Made by a program: the position numbers and the translations under genes
DNA from: an uncultured Roseburia sp.
GTDB lineage: Bacteria > Bacillota > Clostridia > Lachnospirales > Lachnospiraceae
Direction: 5' to 3'
DNA: 9,603 bases
Assembly: GCA_905206195.1 (NCBI GenBank)
Contig: CAJLGN010000026.1
Location: 1-9,603 of the forward strand
The notes under the pieces: generated by a model
Seen by the model: the letters and a program-made list of their open reading frames with translations, nothing else
Databases searched by the model: none
Told to the model about the DNA's origin: nothing
Shown here: in pieces, positions 1 through 5,925 of the stretch
How the letters are laid out: each line of letters starts with the position of its first letter
Position numbering within the stretch: the stretch's first letter is position 1

Positions 1-329
1 GTGATATGAAGCGACGTGAAAAGCGTGAGTGTTCATTTTCTGATTTGCCAGATTATCAGCAGGAACGCTTTGGCGAGTGTGATAAATACGAAAGTGACTA
101 TACCGTGTTTAATGTGCTGGGAATTGAAGTATGGATTGAAAATGACAAGTTGAGTGAAGCTCTTAAAGCTCTGACCGAGAAGAAGCGAAATATTATTTTG
201 TTGTCCTACTTCATGGATATGGCAGACGGAGAAATCAGCCGTTTTATCAATATCCCTCGTTCAAACGTTCAGTATCACAGAACAAAGACGCTTGAAACAT
301 TGAGGAAATACATGGAGGAACACGAATGA
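1..329 (+). CDS. Sigma-70-like regulator of the conjugative element (Orf7 type), 5' end cut by the window
   Basis: This is a small sigma-70 family regulator of the type found as Orf7 in Tn916, where orf7 and orf8 lie in the regulatory module that promotes expression of the transfer genes. The visible part carries LSEALKALTEKKRNIILLSY followed by a region-4 helix-turn-helix (DGEISRFINIPRSNVQYHRT) and a final basic helix ending KYMEEHE. A methionine codon lies at position 6, but the frame is open to the window edge. From memory, relatives are about 140 aa, with KREVSFSD-like sequence well inside the protein, where this one has KRECSFSD near its apparent start. I therefore treat it as 5'-truncated by the window rather than starting at 6. 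It overlaps the next gene by 4 bp (ATGA), so the two are translationally coupled. Family assignment is firm; the regulatory role is inferred from Tn916. Confidence 0.85.
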   Translation, partial: DMKRREKRECSFSDLPDYQQERFGECDKYESDYTVFNVLGIEVWIENDKLSEALKALTEKKRNIILLSYFMDMADGEISRFINIPRSNVQYHRTKTLETLRKYMEEHE

Positions 330-559
330 AGAAACATGAACGCTTACCTTTTGAGGTTATCGTATCAGCGACAGAGGGCGACCCAGAAGCCATTGCCACA
401 GTGATGAACTTCTACGACGGGTATATCTCAAAACTCTGTTTGCGAAAGCTCTATGATGAACACGGAAATGTGTGTATGGTAGTGGACGCAGATTTGAAAA
501 ACAGAGTACAGACAGCTTTTTTGGATATGATACTTAATTTTGAAATCGCAGTAATCTAA
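326..559 (+). CDS. Helix-turn-helix protein of conjugative transposons (Orf8 type)
   Basis: This 77-aa protein matches the Orf8/HTH_16-type family of Tn916-like elements. Recognisable parts are LPFEVIVSATEGDPEAI, the central YDGYISKLCLRKLYDEHGN, and a C-terminal segment DLKNRVQTAFLDMILNFEI. The length is normal for the family (about 76 aa in Tn916). A good ribosome binding site, GGAGG at 314-318, lies inside the end of the preceding gene, 7 nt before the ATG, and the ATG overlaps the upstream stop codon. The two genes therefore form one translational unit. In Tn916 this pair acts together in switching on conjugation functions after excision; the same role here is inferred. The gene is followed by an unusually long gap before xis. 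Confidence 0.85.
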   Translation: MKKHERLPFEVIVSATEGDPEAIATVMNFYDGYISKLCLRKLYDEHGNVCMVVDADLKNRVQTAFLDMILNFEIAVI

Positions 560-603
560 ATACATACAGGCGGGCGTGGTGTTCTCCCCTTTCCAGCCAC
601 ACC

Positions 604-660
604 GCTTGTCATTCTATAAAAGTCAATAGTCCTGCTGTTGGCTTTTACAGGCTGACAAGC
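604..660 (+). other. Two-part hairpin downstream of the Orf8-like gene
   Basis: GCTTGTCA (604-611) pairs perfectly with TGACAAGC (653-660). After a 5x5 internal loop, TAAAAGTCAA (617-626) pairs with TTGGCTTTTA (638-647) with one G-U pair, leaving an 11-nt apical loop. No U-tract follows, so it is not a standard intrinsic terminator. It may protect the 3' end of the upstream mRNA, act as a processing site, or be part of a larger structured RNA. The pairing is seen directly; the role is unknown. Confidence 0.55.
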
Positions 661-686
661 CGTTGCCGTTCTTTGACAACTGAATA

Positions 687-914
687 AAGCAGACAGATAC
701 GTTTGTGATACAGCGAGCCACGGGGACTGTACGCCATGACCTTTCCAAAAGGAAGCGAGCGACCCACGCAGTGATCCGAGAGCGGCCTTTGGAAAAGTCG
801 CCCCGCCATGACCTGTATTCACAGGATAATGATACGTCCCAGAGGTGGTTTTGCTCATAGGAATGAGATGGGTTGAGATATCAGCGGAGCTTTTCCAGAG
901 CCGTCTGTCTGCTT
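687..914 (+). ncRNA. Candidate structured RNA or cis-regulatory element upstream of xis
   Basis: AAGCAGACAGA (687-697) is perfectly complementary to TCTGTCTGCTT (904-914), closing a loop of about 206 nt. Inside it, CGGGG (721-725) pairs with CCCCG (801-805) and ACT (726-728) with AGT (796-798). TTTCCAAA (742-749) then pairs with TTTGGAAA (788-795), and GG (751-752) with CC (786-787). Nested helices closed by a long perfect outer helix are typical of structured RNAs, but I do not recognise a named family. The same repeats could instead act as protein-binding DNA sites near the element end. No covariation data are available, so confidence is low to moderate. Confidence 0.3.
732..814 (+). repeat. 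11-bp direct repeat within the structured region
   Basis: CGCCATGACCT occurs at 732-742 and again at 804-814, exactly 72 bp apart. The copies lie on either side of the internal hairpin arms of the candidate structured element. They could be paired binding sites for an element-encoded protein or remnants of a local duplication. The function is unknown. Confidence 0.5.
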
Positions 915-924
915 CCCAAAATAC

Positions 925-978
925 AGGAAAGGGGGTGTTGCAAAATAAGTGATACTGATATGCTTATTTTGCTGATAT
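925..978 (+). promoter_or_regulatory. xis translation-initiation region with a hairpin between the Shine-Dalgarno-like run and the ATG
   Basis: GCAAAATAAG (940-949) and CTTATTTTGC (963-972) form a perfect 10-bp inverted repeat with a 13-nt loop. The only purine-rich Shine-Dalgarno-like run (AGGAAAGGGGG, about 925-935) lies upstream of it, more than 40 nt from the xis ATG at 979. If the hairpin folds, the effective distance falls to roughly 10 nt. An in-frame TGA at 973-975 excludes an earlier xis start. A five-codon reading frame (GTG 935 to TGA 950) also starts next to the purine run and could be a leader peptide. The pairing is seen; the mechanism is inferred. Confidence 0.45.
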
Positions 979-1173
979 ATGAACAAGACAAAAGAGCGAA
1001 AAACCAGCCATCCGATTACTGTTGATATAGAGGGGCTTTCTGCTATGCTCTCATGCGGTCATGCTACGGCAAGGAAAATCGGTGAGCAGGCAGAAGCAAA
1101 AATTGTCATAGGTCGCAGGGTTCTTTACTCCGTGGAAAGGGTCAAAAAATATCTGCTTTACCTTGCAGAATAG
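979..1173 (+). CDS. xis: Excisionase (Xis-like small DNA-binding protein)
   Basis: This is a 64-aa basic protein with the excisionase-type winged helix: ITVDIEGLSAMLSCGHATAR forms the helix-turn-helix, and KIVIGRRVLYSVERVKKYL forms the wing and last helix. Length and position directly before the integrase match Xis of Tn916-family elements, which bends DNA at the ends to favour excision by Int. The start is fixed by a TGA at 973-975, two codons upstream in frame. No Shine-Dalgarno sequence lies at normal distance; a purine run is found before a 10-bp hairpin. The gene is intact, although its partner integrase is interrupted. The gap to int is 104 bp to the start I prefer and contains a separate promoter. 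The family call is firm; the gene symbol is by position and analogy. Confidence 0.85.
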   Translation: MNKTKERKTSHPITVDIEGLSAMLSCGHATARKIGEQAEAKIVIGRRVLYSVERVKKYLLYLAE

Positions 1174-1205
1174 TACAGTCTTCTATTTATGTTCTTGCGG
1201 AAATA

Positions 1206-1214
1206 TGGTATAAT
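1206..1214 (+). promoter_or_regulatory. Extended -10 promoter for int
   Basis: TGGTATAAT (1206-1214) contains a perfect TATAAT with a TGn extension. The -35 region at optimal spacing (TTTATG, 1186-1191) is weak, which is typical of extended -10 promoters. It lies in the xis-int gap, so int could be transcribed apart from xis, with a start near 1221 and a leader of about 57 nt. Confidence 0.55.
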
Positions 1215-1277
1215 TATTTATAGGCAAACCACGCTGTGAGAACATGAAAAGAGGGCTACAAGAAAGGAATGGTTCTC

Positions 1278-2498
1278 ATGGCAGTTAGCAGAAAAGACCC
1301 GAAAGGGAGAAAATTAAGAGAGGGCGAAAGCTGGCGTAATGACGGCAGATACAGTTATCGCTTCACAGATATAAGAACAGGAAAACGTCGCACAATCTAT
1401 GCACAGGATTTACCAGAGCTTAGAGAGAAAGAAAAAAAGATTGCAAAGGATATGGACGACAACATTCTGACAGACAGCGCAATCAAGAAAATGACGTTAA
1501 ACACCTTGTTCGAGCGATACATGGCGACCCGTGAACTGAAAGAGCCTACACGAGTGAATTACATTCGTGTATGGAATAATCGGGTAAAAGATGAAATTGG
1601 CAACATTAAAGTTGTCCAGATGTTACCCTCTCACATTAAAGCCTACTATTCTAAATTGTCCAAAGCTGGATATGCTCATTCTACAATCAAGTATATTAAC
1701 AACATGATTTTTCCTGCGTTGGAAATGGCGGTTGATGATGATATTATCCGCAAAAATCCAGCAAAAGGTTCTATCAGTGATTATGGCAGACCAGCAGAGG
1801 AACGTGTGGCGTTGACAATCTCACAACAGGAAAAGCTCATCGATTTTGTGAAGCAGAGCAATGTCTACAATACCTATTATCCTATGCTTACGATTATGAT
1901 AGGTACAGGGTTAAGATGTGGAGAGCTGATCGGTCTTACATGGAAAGACGTAGACACGAGAGCAAGACGCTTGAATGTAGACCACCAGCTTATTTACAAG
2001 AATTATGGAGACGGCTGTCGCTTCCATATTTCTACTCCAAAGACAGACTCTGGTATTCGTGTGATACCTATGACGCAGGAAGTACAGAAAGCATTTGAGG
2101 AACAGAGGAAAATCAACTTCATGCTGGCAAAAGATAAGTCTTTTGAGGTGGACGGATATTCTGGTTTTGTTTTCACTGCTAAATCCGGCAGACCGCTTAT
2201 GCCTTATGGCGTAAACAGTGTATTGTATAACATTGTGGACGCTTATAACAAAGCGGAAGTCCAAAAGGCAAAGAAAGAACACAGGAAAGCAGAACTGCTT
2301 CCAAAGGTTTCAGCTCATGTTATGCGACACACAGCCTGTACGAGAATGGCAGAGTGCCGTATGGACATTAAGGTATTACAGTACATCATGGGACACGCCC
2401 ATTTTGATGTGACTATGGAAGTGTAGAACCACTTGGGCGACAGGGCAAGGATTGAAAACGAGATAGCAAAGCTGGATAGTATGGCAGTGAACTTCTGA
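1278..2498 (+). pseudogene. int: Tn916-type tyrosine integrase, interrupted by TAG at the catalytic tyrosine codon
   Basis: This is the integrase of the element. Its N-terminal arm-binding domain starts MAVSRKDPKGRKLREGES, followed by a SAM-like core-binding domain and a catalytic domain. Counting from the ATG at 1278, the active-site residues are R213 (GTGLRCGEL), K255 (TPKTDSG), H347 and R350 (HVMRH) and H373 (MGHA). The nucleophile is expected ten residues after H373, in a Y-N-H context. Codon 383 (2424-2426) is TAG instead, directly followed in frame by NHLGDRARIEN and a tail ending LDSMAVNF, with a TGA at 2496. Full length would be 406 aa, against 405 in Tn916. One base change from TAC or TAT explains it. 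The truncated 382-aa product (1278-2426) may bind DNA but should not cut it. I prefer ATG 1278 over ATG 1269, because AGAAAGG (1261-1267) lies 1 nt from the earlier ATG but 10 nt from the later one. Confidence 0.9.
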
Positions 2499-2536
2499 CA
2501 CCAGAAAAGAAAAAATTGGTGTCAAATTGGTGTCAA
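2496..2536 (+). repeat. Tandem 11-bp repeats plus inverted copy after int (candidate integrase arm sites)
   Basis: ATTGGTGTCAA occurs twice in perfect tandem (2515-2525 and 2526-2536), one helical turn apart. An inverted copy of its core, TGACACCA, lies at 2496-2503 and overlaps the original int stop codon. Repeats of this kind near an element end fit binding sites for the integrase N-terminal domain, comparable in position to the DR2 arm sites of Tn916. TGACACCA and TGGTGTCA (2517-2524) could also form an 8-bp hairpin, but no U-run follows. The repeats are seen; the role is inferred. Confidence 0.55.
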
Positions 2537-2573
2537 ACCTAAGAAAAATGACAATTTCAAGAGTGGAAAATGC

Positions 2574-2604
2574 TTGCAAACCATTGATTTTACAGGGTTT
2601 GCAA
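2574..2604 (+). other. Inverted repeat near the element-chromosome junction (candidate att core)
   Basis: TTGCAAACC (2574-2582) and GGTTTGCAA (2596-2604) are perfect inverted repeats around a 13-bp AT-rich spacer, followed by a run of A and T bases. Tyrosine recombinase core sites have inverted arms around an AT-rich overlap, and Tn916-type elements favour AT-rich targets, so this may be the right junction. It is not a terminator on the plus strand because no U-tract follows. It could also be entirely chromosomal. Confidence 0.35.
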
Positions 2605-2620
2605 AAAAATATAAAAATTA

Positions 2621-2647
2621 TTAGCACTCAATACTTGACAGTGCTAA
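2621..2647 (+). promoter_or_regulatory. CIRCE operator (HrcA binding site) of clpB
   Basis: TTAGCACTC (2621-2629) is followed after exactly 9 bp by CAGTGCTAA (2639-2647). The CIRCE consensus is TTAGCACTC-N9-GAGTGCTAA, so only one of 18 conserved bases differs (C for G at 2639). CIRCE is bound by the HrcA repressor of class I heat-shock genes. The right half overlaps the -35 box of the clpB promoter, which explains repression by steric block. Confidence 0.93.
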
Positions 2648-2663
2648 CAAAGGGTGCTATAAC
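2635..2663 (+). promoter_or_regulatory. Sigma-A promoter of clpB
   Basis: TTGACA (2635-2640) and TATAAC (2658-2663) are separated by 17 bp: a perfect -35 and a 5/6 match at -10. The -35 lies within the CIRCE element. Transcription should start near 2670, leaving a leader of about 188 nt before the clpB ATG. Confidence 0.85.
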
Positions 2664-2669
2664 GGAATC

Positions 2670-2857
2670 AGAAACAGGAAAACAACTGGATATCAGCCCA
2701 GGCAGTATGAATTTTCGCAAAAAGCTTCATACTGAAAGCAGTGTGGTATCTGTTTTTACATCGGGAGGAATCCCCCAAATTGTAGGCCGCTTGTAGCGGA
2801 GGATTCACTTTTGGGGATATCCTCCCGGTGTATCATTTCAGAAAGAGAGGTACGCTT
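2670..2857 (+). promoter_or_regulatory. Structured 5' leader of clpB
   Basis: Two hairpins are visible. The first pairs CAGTATGAA (2703-2711) with TTCATACTG (2726-2734). The second is large: ACATCGGGAGGA (2758-2769) pairs with TCCTCCCGGTGT (2820-2831) with one G-U pair. After a 3x3 internal loop, CCCCAAA (2773-2779) pairs with TTTGGGG (2810-2816), and it is capped by a small CCGCT/AGCGG hairpin (2787-2799). The second ends 12 nt before the AGAGAGG ribosome binding site (2844-2850). A weaker hairpin, 2729-2734 with 2744-2749, excludes the first and precedes a short T-run (2753-2757), so attenuation is conceivable. The pairing is seen; the regulatory role is unproven. Confidence 0.5.
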
Positions 2858-5446
2858 ATGAATATTCAGAAATTTACACAGAAATCCGTAGAAGCGGTGA
2901 GCGACTGTGAAAAGCTTGCCTACGAATACGGCAATCAGGAGATCGAGCAGGAGCATCTTCTGGTGGCGCTGCTTCGGCAGCAGGACGGTCTGATTGCGAA
3001 GTTGATTGAGAAGATGGAGATACAGCTACAACATTTTGTGGAGAACGCCCAGAGTCACCTCGCAGCCCGCGTAAAAGTGTCCGGCGGTCAGGTTTTTGTG
3101 GGGCAGAACCTAAATAAGGTGCTCATTCACGCCGAGGACGAGGCAAAGCAGATGGGGGATGAGTACGTTTCTGTGGAGCATCTGTTCCTCTGCCTGTTAA
3201 AATATCCCAATAAAGCGATGCAGGAGATTTTCAGGGAGTACGGCATCACAAGAGAGCGTTTTTTGCAGGCGCTCTCCACGGTGAGAGGCAGCCAGCGGGT
3301 GACATCGGATCACCCGGAGGCGACCTACGACACACTCGAAAAGTACGGTTACGATATGGTGGCACGGGCGAGAGACCAGAAGCTTGATCCGGTCATCGGA
3401 CGTGATGACGAGATCAGAAATGTCGTGCGGATTCTCTCGAGAAAGACAAAAAATAACCCTGTTTTAATTGGTGAGCCCGGGGTCGGAAAGACTGCCGTGG
3501 GGGTGGGTCTCGCGCAGAGAATCGTCAAGGGTGATGTGCCGGAAGGGTTGAAGGACAAAAAGCTGTTTGCGCTGGACATGGGCGCGCTCGTTGCCGGGGC
3601 GAAGTACCGCGGCGAGTTTGAGGAGCGTTTGAAGGCGGTACTGGATGAGGTGAAACGTTCGGAGGGGCAGATTATCCTGTTCATCGATGAACTGCACACC
3701 ATCGTGGGAGCGGGAAAGACGGACGGCGCGATGGACGCAGGACAGCTGTTAAAGCCGATGCTTGCCCGCGGTGAACTGCACTGCATCGGCGCGACAACAC
3801 TGGACGAATACCGGGAGTATATCGAGAAGGATGCCGCTCTGGAGCGCCGTTTCCAGCCGGTCATGGTGGATGAGCCGACTGTCGAGGATACGATTTCGAT
3901 ATTGAGCGGGTTAAACGAACGCTATGAGGTGTTCCACGGAGTCAAGATCACGGACGCCGCGCTGGTTTCCGCAGCGGTTTTATCGAATCGTTATATTTCC
4001 GACCGTTTTCTGCCGGACAAGGCGATCGATCTGGTGGATGAGGCGTGTGCGCTGATTAAGACGGAGCTTGACTCTATGCCGACGGAGCTGGATGAGCTGA
4101 ATCGGCGTGTCATGCAGATGGAGATCGAGGAGACAGCGCTCAAAAAAGAGACTGACCGGCTCAGCCAGGACCGCCTCGCCGCGCTGCAGAGAGATCTGGC
4201 GGAGCTGCGCGACGAATTTAATAGCAAAAAGGCGCAGTGGGAAAATGAGAAGTCTTCGGTGGAAAAAGTGCAGAAGCTCCGTGAGGAGATGGAATCCGCC
4301 AAAAATGAGATCAAGATGGCGCAGCAAAATTACGATCTGGAAAAGGCGGCGGAACTGCAGTATGGAAAGCTGCCGCAGTTAGAAAAGCAGCTTGAAATAG
4401 AGGAGGAGGAAGTAAAAAAGCGCGATCTGTCGCTGGTGCACGAGAATGTCAGCGAGGAGGAGATTGCCCGGATTATTTCGAGGTGGACCGGAATCCCGGT
4501 TGCAAAGCTGACCGAGAGCGAGCGGAACAAGACGCTGCATCTGGACGAGGAACTGCACCGGCGCGTCGTGGGGCAGGAGGAGGGTGTCACAAAAGTCACG
4601 GAGGCAATCATCCGCTCCAAGGCGGGCATCAAAGATCCGAGCAAGCCAATCGGTTCGTTCTTATTCTTGGGACCGACCGGTGTCGGCAAGACGGAGCTTG
4701 CAAAAGCGCTTGCGGCGAGTCTCTTTGACGATGAATCCAACATGGTGCGCCTCGACATGAGTGAGTACATGGAGAAATACTCCGTATCCCGTCTGATCGG
4801 AGCGCCTCCTGGATATGTCGGTTACGATGAGGGCGGGCAGCTCACTGAGGCGGTCCGCAGAAAGCCGTACTCCGTCGTGCTTTTCGATGAGGTGGAGAAA
4901 GCGCACCCGGATGTGTTCAACGTGCTATTGCAGGTGCTGGACGACGGGCGTATCACAGACTCCCAGGGAAGGACAGTGGACTTTAAGAATACCATTATTA
5001 TTATGACCTCGAATCTTGGCTCCGCGCATCTGTTGGATGGCATTGACGAAAACGGTGAGATTGACCCAGCGTGCGAGGCAGCAGTCATGAATGAATTGCG
5101 CGGCAATTTCCGCCCGGAGTTTTTAAACCGCCTCGACGAGATCATCCTGTTCAAGCCGCTGACAAAAGACAATATCGGCAATATCATCACGCTGTTGATG
5201 AAAGACCTGAACAGGCGTCTCGTGGATCGCGAAGTGACGGTGGAGCTGACTGAAGCGGCGGCGGACTATATTGTAGATTGTGGTTATGACCCGGTCTATG
5301 GCGCGAGGCCGCTCAAGCGCTTCCTGCAAAAGCATGTGGAGACACTCTCCGCTAAGCTGATTCTCGCAGATGAGGTGCGGGCGGGCGATACCATCTTAAT
5401 TGACGCTGATGGGGAGAAACTGACTGCCGCGGTAAAGCAGAGATAA
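2858..5446 (+). CDS. clpB: ATP-dependent disaggregase chaperone ClpB
   Basis: ClpB is a cytosolic hexameric AAA+ machine that extracts polypeptides from aggregates together with DnaK, DnaJ and GrpE. From ATG 2858 the protein is 862 aa, normal for the family. Domains in order are the Clp N domain (about 1-145), NBD1 with Walker A GEPGVGKT (205-212), Walker B ending D277-E278 and arginine fingers ERRF (329-332), the M-domain coiled coil (about 400-525), and NBD2 with Walker A GPTGVGKT (605-612), Walker B D677-E678, FLNRLDE near 758 and sensor-2 GAR (R817). The long M-domain and the absence of a ClpP-docking IGF/L loop separate it from ClpC and ClpA. AGAGAGG (2844-2850) lies 7 nt before this ATG; an in-frame GTG at 2828 lies inside a hairpin and is rejected. 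Control is by CIRCE/HrcA. The 3' end faces the next gene at 2 bp. Confidence 0.97.
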   Translation: MNIQKFTQKSVEAVSDCEKLAYEYGNQEIEQEHLLVALLRQQDGLIAKLIEKMEIQLQHFVENAQSHLAARVKVSGGQVFVGQNLNKVLIHAEDEAKQMGDEYVSVEHLFLCLLKYPNKAMQEIFREYGITRERFLQALSTVRGSQRVTSDHPEATYDTLEKYGYDMVARARDQKLDPVIGRDDEIRNVVRILSRKTKNNPVLIGEPGVGKTAVGVGLAQRIVKGDVPEGLKDKKLFALDMGALVAGAKYRGEFEERLKAVLDEVKRSEGQIILFIDELHTIVGAGKTDGAMDAGQLLKPMLARGELHCIGATTLDEYREYIEKDAALERRFQPVMVDEPTVEDTISILSGLNERYEVFHGVKITDAALVSAAVLSNRYISDRFLPDKAIDLVDEACALIKTELDSMPTELDELNRRVMQMEIEETALKKETDRLSQDRLAALQRDLAELRDEFNSKKAQWENEKSSVEKVQKLREEMESAKNEIKMAQQNYDLEKAAELQYGKLPQLEKQLEIEEEEVKKRDLSLVHENVSEEEIARIISRWTGIPVAKLTESERNKTLHLDEELHRRVVGQEEGVTKVTEAIIRSKAGIKDPSKPIGSFLFLGPTGVGKTELAKALAASLFDDESNMVRLDMSEYMEKYSVSRLIGAPPGYVGYDEGGQLTEAVRRKPYSVVLFDEVEKAHPDVFNVLLQVLDDGRITDSQGRTVDFKNTIIIMTSNLGSAHLLDGIDENGEIDPACEAAVMNELRGNFRPEFLNRLDEIILFKPLTKDNIGNIITLLMKDLNRRLVDREVTVELTEAAADYIVDCGYDPVYGARPLKRFLQKHVETLSAKLILADEVRAGDTILIDADGEKLTAAVKQR

Positions 5447-5448
5447 AA

Positions 5449-5841
5449 TCAATGATACGAGCGGAACCAGCTTTTCATCTTCTCCGCAAGATACACGGCC
5501 TCGGAGGGGGCGGCATGGACGTCCCCGTACCATTTATTAAAACAGCGGTGGCAGAGTGTGAGGCTGCACCCGTTGATATTGCACAGACGCCCCTTCCTGC
5601 CGCAGTCCTGGCAGGTGGAGGCGCTTTGTTTTGTCAGGGTGGCTAGCACGCCCTGCACTTCTTTTTCCCTGGGGCCTGCATTTTTGTACTCGACCATGCA
5701 GACGCCGTTTTGCTCCTGAACGCCAGTGATTTTAAAATCCTCTGGAAGCCCCAAAGTTTTTAGTTCGCGCAGGGCACTTTTGTAGATCCTCCGCCAGCCC
5801 CGCCGCGGTTTTATGAGATTGGAACGCCGTGATTTTTCCAT
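5449..5841 (-). CDS. Small zinc-ribbon protein of unknown function
   Basis: I do not recognise this 130-aa protein. The N-terminus is strongly basic (KSRRSNLIKPRRGWRR). The middle region looks like a small alpha/beta fold. A cysteine-rich segment follows with C77-x2-C80, C87, C92 and C97-x2-C100 plus H98 and H109, which is a likely zinc-binding module (possibly two half-sites). There is no signal peptide or membrane segment, so it should be cytosolic; the basic N-terminus would suit nucleic-acid or ribosome binding, which is inference only. An excellent ribosome binding site (AGGAGG on the minus strand, 5848-5853) precedes the ATG, and a plausible promoter lies upstream, so it is very likely a real gene. 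It converges on clpB with a 2-bp gap and diverges from dnaE. Confidence 0.8.
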   Translation of the reverse strand: MEKSRRSNLIKPRRGWRRIYKSALRELKTLGLPEDFKITGVQEQNGVCMVEYKNAGPREKEVQGVLATLTKQSASTCQDCGRKGRLCNINGCSLTLCHRCFNKWYGDVHAAPSEAVYLAEKMKSWFRSYH

Positions 5842-5879
5842 AAAATGCCTCCTCTTGAAAGAATATTTCTGTTGTTTTC

Positions 5880-5908
5880 AGAATAGCATGGCGGGGGAAC
5901 TCTGTAAA
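5880..5908 (-). promoter_or_regulatory. Promoter of the zinc-ribbon gene
   Basis: On the minus strand, TTTACA (5903-5908) and TATTCT (5880-5885) are separated by 17 bp (5/6 and 4/6 matches to the sigma-A consensus). They lie about 40-70 bp upstream of the ATG at 5841. The region is divergent from, and close to, the dnaE promoter. Confidence 0.5.
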
Positions 5909-5925
5909 TGGATCATGGAAATTTC

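Larger units (their letters stand above)
560..978 (+). other. Gene-free stretch between the Orf8-like gene and xis, rich in inverted repeats
   Basis: About 420 bp carry no convincing plus-strand gene. A 100-codon minus-strand frame (556-858) shows no recognisable domain and is judged spurious. The stretch holds several inverted repeats that could fold as RNA or as DNA: a two-part hairpin at 604-660, an 11-bp perfect long-range pair (687-697 with 904-914), a nested pair at 720-806 and a hairpin at 940-972. A TTGACA hexamer at 673-678 resembles a -35 box, but the hexamer 17 bp downstream (GATACG, 696-701) is a poor -10. I see a structured regulatory region here, not a protein gene. Confidence 0.6.
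1..2610 (+). mobile_element. Integrase-end terminus of a Tn916/Tn1549-type integrative conjugative element (partial)
   Basis: The gene order (Orf7-like sigma factor, Orf8-like HTH protein, long gap, excisionase, tyrosine integrase, all on the plus strand with int last) is that of the right end of Tn916-family elements. The rest of the element, including the transfer genes, would lie to the left of the window. The outer limit is not certain. Integrase-site-like repeats occur at 2496-2536 and an inverted repeat at 2574-2604, and clearly chromosomal sequence (the clpB CIRCE operator) starts at 2621. The junction is therefore placed between about 2540 and 2620. Base composition is visibly AT-richer than in clpB and dnaE, as expected for acquired DNA. 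The integrase is interrupted, so this copy is probably not self-mobile. Confidence 0.85.

Noticed and set aside
673..701. TTGACA promoter upstream of the structured region
   Set aside because: The -35 is perfect, but the hexamer at 17 bp (GATACG) matches the -10 consensus at only 3 of 6 positions. Transcription from it would also leave out the 5' arm of the outer helix. It is noted but not called as a promoter.
556..858. 100-codon minus-strand reading frame in the orf8-xis gap
   Set aside because: There is no recognisable domain, its composition reads like noncoding sequence, and it coincides with the inverted repeats that better explain the conservation expected here.
1269..1277. Upstream ATG of int at 1269
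   Set aside because: The only good purine run ends 1 nt before it, while the ATG at 1278 has acceptable spacing and gives the family-typical N-terminus.
2574..2610. Intrinsic terminator after int
   Set aside because: The 9-bp inverted repeat is followed by an A-run rather than a T-run on the plus strand, so it would not terminate int transcription.
2527..2796. 89-codon frame spanning the junction and the clpB promoter
   Set aside because: It covers the CIRCE element, the promoter and the leader, has no ribosome binding site or domain, and is a chance frame.
2828..2857. GTG start of clpB ten codons upstream
   Set aside because: It lies within the 3' arm of the leader hairpin and has no proper ribosome binding site. 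ATG 2858 has AGAGAGG at 7 nt and gives the usual ClpB N-terminus MNIQKFT.
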